From Burkholderiales bacterium (GTDB taxonomy: Bacteria > Pseudomonadota > Gammaproteobacteria > Burkholderiales > SG8-39): a DNA stretch of 35,916 nt. The DNA lies in contig JAHDYJ010000035.1 of assembly GCA_023383795.1 (NCBI GenBank), positions 763 to 36,678 on the forward strand, given 5' to 3'. Numbering within the stretch: position 1 is the stretch's first letter; each line of letters opens with the position of its first letter. Both the position numbers and the translations under genes were made by a program. Of the stretch, positions 31,528-35,916 are shown piece by piece. The notes under the pieces were generated by a model, which did no database searches, was not told the origin of the DNA, and saw only the letters and a program-made list of their open reading frames with translations.

Positions 31528-32151
31528 GTGTCGCAGTTCCTCGCGGTCCACCCGACCACGCCGCAGCCGCGCCTGATCGCGCGCGCGGCCGAGATCGTGC
31601 GCGCCGGCGGCATCATCGTGTATCCGACCGACTCGTGCTACGCGCTCGGCTGCCGCGTCGGCGACAAGGACGCGATGCTCCGCCTGCGGCGCATCCGCGG
31701 TGTCGACGAGCGCCACCACCTCACGCTCATGTGCCGGGACCTCGCCGAGGTCGGCACGTACGCGCACGTGGACAACGTCCGCTTCCGGCTGCTTAAGAAG
31801 CTGACGCCGGGCAGCTACACGTTCATCCTCGAGGCGTCGCGCGAAGTGCCGCGCCGCCTGATGCATCCGAAGCGGCGCACGATCGGCATCCGCATCCCGG
31901 ACCACGCCGTCGCGCAGGCGCTGCTCGCGGAGCTCGGCGAACCGCTGCTCTCCAGCACGCTCATCCTGCCCGGCGACGCCGAGCCGCTGAACGACGCCGG
32001 GGAGATCCGCGCGCGGCTCGAGCGGCAGGTCGACCTGGTGCTGGATGCCGGGGCATGCGGCACCGAGCCCACCACGGTCGTCGACCTGACCGGGCCGGCG
32101 CCGGAGATCCTGCGCGAGGGCCGCGGGGCGACCGCGCCGCTGTCGCGGTGA
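31528..32151 (+). CDS. yciO: YciO/Sua5 (YrdC-fold) protein
   Basis: A 207-residue YrdC-fold protein with GTG start directly after the upstream TAA. SQFLAVHPTTPQPRLI and IVYPTDSCYALGC match the start of E. coli YciO closely; LTLMCRDLAEVGTYAHVDN and RRTIGIRIPDHA follow, the latter being the nucleotide-binding KR...R region. It belongs to the Sua5/TsaC family that makes threonylcarbamoyl-AMP for tRNA t6A, but YciO itself is much less active and its precise role is unsettled. Gene order rnm-yciO supports the subfamily call. Confidence 0.92.
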   Translation: MSQFLAVHPTTPQPRLIARAAEIVRAGGIIVYPTDSCYALGCRVGDKDAMLRLRRIRGVDERHHLTLMCRDLAEVGTYAHVDNVRFRLLKKLTPGSYTFILEASREVPRRLMHPKRRTIGIRIPDHAVAQALLAELGEPLLSSTLILPGDAEPLNDAGEIRARLERQVDLVLDAGACGTEPTTVVDLTGPAPEILREGRGATAPLSR

Positions 32152-32161
32152 TCGCCTCTGC

Positions 32162-32167
32162 TAGAAT
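32162..32167 (+). promoter_or_regulatory. -10 hexamer (TAGAAT) before the M50 protease gene
   Basis: TAGAAT matches five of six consensus bases and sits in the 43-bp gap between yciO and the protease ATG at 32195. No -35 is convincing. Confidence 0.35.
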
Positions 32168-32194
32168 ATCCGGTCATACGACACAGCCGCCTCG

Positions 32195-32857
32195 ATGGAA
32201 TTCAACCTCGTCCAGACGATCGCCATCTATGCGCTCCCGGTCATCTTCGCGATCACGCTTCACGAAGCGGCGCATGGATACGTCGCCCGCCACTTCGGCG
32301 ACATGACGGCGCACCGGCTGGGCCGGATCAGCCTGAACCCGCTGCGCCACATCGATCTGGTCGGAACCATCGTGGTCCCGCTCGTGATCCTCGTGGTGAG
32401 CAAGCTGTTCGGCGGCGGCGGCCTGCTGTTCGGCTGGGCGAAGCCGGTGCCGGTCAACTTCCACGCGCTGCGCCATCCGAAGCGCGACATGCTGTGGGTG
32501 GCGGCGGCCGGACCCGGCGCGAACCTGCTGATGGCGTGCCTCTGGGCGGTCGTGCTCAAGGCGGCGCTCGCCGCGCCGGACGGCTCCTTCTCAGCGCCGC
32601 TCACGTTCATGGCGCAGGCCGGCATCCTGATCAACATCGTGCTGATGCTTCTCAACCTGCTGCCGATCCTGCCGCTCGACGGCGGGCGCATCCTGACGAG
32701 CCTGCTGCCGGAGCCGGCGGCGATCTCCTACGCGCGGCTCGAGCCGCTCGGCTTCCCGATCCTGCTCGCGCTGCTCTTCACGAATATGCTCGGCATGATC
32801 CTGAACCCGATGATCGCGCTCTCGCTGCAGATCATCGAGACCGTGTTCCGGATCTAG
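32195..32857 (+). CDS. Site-2 protease family (M50) membrane metallopeptidase
   Basis: A 220-residue integral membrane protein. The zinc-binding motif HEAAH (residues 23-27) lies in the first membrane helix, and NLLPILPLDGGR (about 154-165) supplies the third ligand Asp. VWVAAAGPGANLLMA-type helix near 102-115 (LWVAAAGPGANLLMA) and GWAKPVPVN near 80 are also typical of this short M50B group. Such proteins cut peptides inside the membrane, but no substrate is known for this subfamily. It is regularly found beside trpS and scpAB in proteobacteria. Confidence 0.92.
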   Translation: MEFNLVQTIAIYALPVIFAITLHEAAHGYVARHFGDMTAHRLGRISLNPLRHIDLVGTIVVPLVILVVSKLFGGGGLLFGWAKPVPVNFHALRHPKRDMLWVAAAGPGANLLMACLWAVVLKAALAAPDGSFSAPLTFMAQAGILINIVLMLLNLLPILPLDGGRILTSLLPEPAAISYARLEPLGFPILLALLFTNMLGMILNPMIALSLQIIETVFRI

Positions 32858-32874
32858 CGCCGGGCCGAGCCCCC

Positions 32875-34077
32875 ATGTATCCAGAACGCGTCGTTTCCGG
32901 CATGCGCCCGACGGGCGCGCTGCACCTCGGCCACTTCCACGGCGCGCTGAAGAACTGGGTCAGGCTGCAGAGCGAGTACCCGTGCCTCTATTTCGTCGCC
33001 GACTGGCACGCGCTCACCACGCACTACGAGGAGCCCGAGGTCGTCGAGCAGAACGCCTGGGAGATGGTGATCGACTGGCTCGCCGCGGGCATCGATCCGG
33101 CGCAGGCCACGCTTTTCATCCAGTCGCGCGTCCCGGAGCACGCCGAGCTGCACACGCTGCTCTCGATGATCACGCCGCTCGGGTGGCTGGAGCGCGTGCC
33201 GACCTACAAGGACCAGCAGGAGAGGCTCGCCGACCGCGACCTCTCGACCTACGGCTTTCTCGGCTATCCGCTGCTGCAGAGCGCCGACGTGCTGATCTAC
33301 CGCGCGAAGTACGTGCCGGTGGGCGAGGACCAGGTCCCGCACGTCGAGTTCATGCGCGAGATCGCGCGCCGCTTCAACCACATCTTCGGCCGCGAGCCGG
33401 GCTTCGAGGAGAAGGCCAAGGCCGCGGTCAAGAAGCTCGGCAGCCGCAAGGCGAAGCTCTACGACCAGCTGCGCACGCGCTACCAGGAGAAGGGCGACGA
33501 AGGGGCGCTCGAGTCGGCGCGGGCGCTGCTCGACGAGGCGCAGAACCTGTCGCAGGGCGATCGCGAGCGCCTCTTCGGCTACCTCGAGGGCGGCGGGCGC
33601 GTGATCCTGGTCGAGCCGGACGTCCTGCTGACCGAGGCCTCGCGCCTGCCGGGCCTGGACGGGCAGAAGATGTCGAAGTCGTACAACAACACGATCGGGC
33701 TGCGCGAGGACGCCGAGTCGGTGACGCGCAAGATCCGCACGATGCCGACCGACCCGGCGCGGGTGAAGCGCACGGATCCGGGCGACCCGGCGAAATGCCC
33801 GGTGTGGCAGTTCCACCTCGCCTACTCGGACCAGAGGACCAAGGAGTGGGTGCAGCAGGGCTGCCGCACCGCAGGCATCGGCTGCCTGGAGTGCAAGCAG
33901 CCGGTGATCGACGCCGTCCTCGCCGAGCAGGCGCCGATGCGCGAGCGCGCGCAGCGCTACCTCGACGATCCGACGCTGGTGAAGAACATCGTGGCCGACG
34001 GCTGCGACAAGGCGCGCGAGCTCGCCCGCGAGACGATGCGCGAGGTGCGCGAGGTGATGGGGCTCGCCTACTCATGA
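32875..34077 (+). CDS. trpS: Tryptophanyl-tRNA synthetase
   Basis: A 400-residue class I aminoacyl-tRNA synthetase. The class signatures are PTGALHLGH (12-20) and the KMSKS loop GLDGQKMSKS near 262-271. ADWHALTTHY near 43 and GYPLLQSADVLIYRA near 130-144, with VGEDQVPHVE following, form the tryptophan and ATP site. A charged insertion of about 60 residues (about 178-240) before the second signature is typical of the longer beta/gammaproteobacterial enzymes. It charges tRNA-Trp. It starts 17 nt after the protease gene and precedes scpA. Confidence 0.97.
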   Translation: MYPERVVSGMRPTGALHLGHFHGALKNWVRLQSEYPCLYFVADWHALTTHYEEPEVVEQNAWEMVIDWLAAGIDPAQATLFIQSRVPEHAELHTLLSMITPLGWLERVPTYKDQQERLADRDLSTYGFLGYPLLQSADVLIYRAKYVPVGEDQVPHVEFMREIARRFNHIFGREPGFEEKAKAAVKKLGSRKAKLYDQLRTRYQEKGDEGALESARALLDEAQNLSQGDRERLFGYLEGGGRVILVEPDVLLTEASRLPGLDGQKMSKSYNNTIGLREDAESVTRKIRTMPTDPARVKRTDPGDPAKCPVWQFHLAYSDQRTKEWVQQGCRTAGIGCLECKQPVIDAVLAEQAPMRERAQRYLDDPTLVKNIVADGCDKARELARETMREVREVMGLAYS

Positions 34078-34099
34078 AGCGTGGATCCGAGGCGCGGGC

Positions 34100-34901
34100 G
34101 TGAGCGGCACGGTCGTCGAGCTGCATCCGGACGGCGACCATCCGCCGATCGCGCGCGTGCGCGGCGAGCCCTGGCTCGACATCCCGGCCGACCTCTATAT
34201 CCCGCCCGACGCGCTGGAGGTCGTCCTCGAGCACTTCGAGGGGCCGATGGACCTGCTGCTGTACCTTATCCGCCGCGCCAACCTCGACGTACTCGACATC
34301 CCGATGGCGAAGGTGACGGCGCAGTACCTCGAGTACGTCGAGGCGATGCGGCGCAAGAACCTCGAGCTCGCCGCCGAGTACCTGGTGATGGCGGCGATGC
34401 TGATGGAGATCAAGTCGCGCATGCTGCTGCCGCGGCCGAAGCACGTCGAGGAGGAGGAGGATCCGCGCGCCGAGCTCGTGCGCCGGCTGCTCGAGTACGA
34501 GCGGATCAAGCTCGCGGCGCAGAAGCTCGACAGCCTGCCGCAGCGCGGGCGCGACTTTGCCGCGATCGAGGTCTGGATCGACCAGACGGTGGTCGAGCGC
34601 CTGCCCGAGGTCGACGTGCGCGACCTGGAGAACGCCTGGCGGCAGCTCCTCTCGCTCGCCCGGGTGCGGCAGCACCACAAGGTCACGCGCGACGAGCTGT
34701 CGGTGCGCGAGCACATGACCGGCATCCTGCGGCAGCTCGCCGACGGCGGCTTCCGCGAGTTCAGCGAGCTCTTCGAGCCCTGGCGCGGGGTCGCCGTGCT
34801 GGTGGTGAGCTTCCTCGCGCTGCTCGAGCTCGCGCGCGAGAGCCTGATCGAGGTCACCCAGGCTGCGCCGTTCGCCCCAATCTACGTGAAGCTGGCACGC
34901 C

Positions 34902-34918
<17 letters not shown>
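34100..34918 (+). CDS. scpA: Segregation and condensation protein A
   Basis: A 272-residue kleisin with GTG start 34100. [20 protein letters not shown] (about 49-68) is the ScpA N-terminal signature, with [14 protein letters not shown] and [19 protein letters not shown] (about 95-113) following. The C-terminal winged helix ([19 protein letters not shown] near 234-252) contacts the SMC head. With ScpB and SMC (or MksB) it forms a condensin for chromosome organisation. A 30-45-residue N-terminal extension before the core is common in betaproteobacteria. Its last 17 nt overlap scpB. Confidence 0.96.
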
Positions 34919-35570
<652 letters not shown>

Positions 35571-35916
35571 CGCCCGGATCGCCGGCCGGCGCGGCGCGAC
35601 GACGGGCGCCGCGGGCCGACCGCGGCGCGGGCCGCTGCGCCGGGGACGCCCGCCGGACCGCGAGCCGACGGGACCGGCCGCGCCGTCCGAGAAGCTGCAG
35701 AAGGTGCTCGCCGCGGCGGGGCTCGCCTCGCGCCGCACGATCGAGGCGTGGATCGCCGCCGGCCGCATCGAGGTCAACGGCAAGCCGGCGCACATCGGGC
35801 AGCGGGTGGGGCCGCGCGACCGGATCCTGGTCGACGGACGTCCGATCGAGCCGCAGCCGGCGACGGCGGCGCCGCGCGTCCTCCTGTACAACAAGCCGGC
35901 CGGCGAGATCGTCTCG

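Overview
The window is a very GC-rich (roughly 70% by eye), almost fully coding stretch of a chromosome. The housekeeping block at the right end (rnm-yciO-M50 protease-trpS-scpA-scpB-rluB), the Azotobacter-type seven-iron ferredoxin and the many LIV-type transport and CoA-catabolism genes point to a betaproteobacterium (Burkholderiales-like or a related environmental lineage). This is inferred from gene order and composition, not from a marker search. I see no rRNA, tRNA, CRISPR array, transposase or prophage gene. No stretch longer than 300 bases lacks a gene; the longest gaps are 4966-5142 and 22403-22558, both described below.

Layout. (1) 1-1086: the N-terminus of a short-chain dehydrogenase running off the left edge, divergent from a crotonase-family gene. 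(2) 1089-4965, minus strand: a 7Fe ferredoxin gene followed 7 nt later by a very large flavo-iron-sulfur oxidoreductase that joins a GltD/NfnB-like half to a PyrK/NfnA-like half. An FNR-type box and a promoter lie upstream. (3) 5143-6924: a nitroreductase divergent from a LysR regulator, with a perfect T-N11-A palindrome between them. (4) 7011-21557, plus strand, with several 4-nt overlaps: a molybdenum hydroxylase (FAD subunit plus fused FeS/Moco subunit), a LIV-type ABC importer (binding protein, fused LivHM permease, LivG, LivF), a GMC oxidoreductase, hydantoinase A, a two-domain alpha/beta-barrel protein and hydantoinase B. This looks like one uptake and catabolism module for an unknown small, probably N-heterocyclic or oxygenated, substrate. 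An HSD10-like short-chain dehydrogenase follows at 21635. (5) 22559-28935: a FadR-type GntR regulator divergent from an operon that I identify as the 2-hydroxyisobutyryl-CoA mutase system: hcmB (B12 subunit), hcl-like CoA ligase, meaH-like G-protein chaperone and hcmA (catalytic subunit), plus a two-domain left-handed beta-helix protein. The large subunit carries Ile91 and Asp118, which correspond to the Ile90/Asp117 signature of HcmA rather than the Tyr of methylmalonyl-CoA mutase or the Phe of isobutyryl-CoA mutase. (6) 28982-30644: an MhpR-like IclR regulator and an alpha/beta hydrolase. (7) 30688 to the right edge: rnm, yciO, a site-2 protease, trpS, scpA, scpB and the start of rluB.

How the genes may work together. 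The CoA ligase would activate a short branched 2-hydroxy acid. HcmAB, kept active by MeaH, would convert it to (S)-3-hydroxybutyryl-CoA. The HSD10-like dehydrogenase just across the GntR gene is a plausible next enzyme, giving acetoacetyl-CoA. The molybdenum hydroxylase, GMC oxidoreductase and hydantoinase cluster is a separate module whose substrate cannot be read from sequence. Non-coding structure worth noting: a seven-base tandem repeat array that runs into a start codon, several strong hairpins, a REP-like hairpin, a probable one-base frameshift at the start of the IclR gene, and a 116-nt scpB/rluB overlap.
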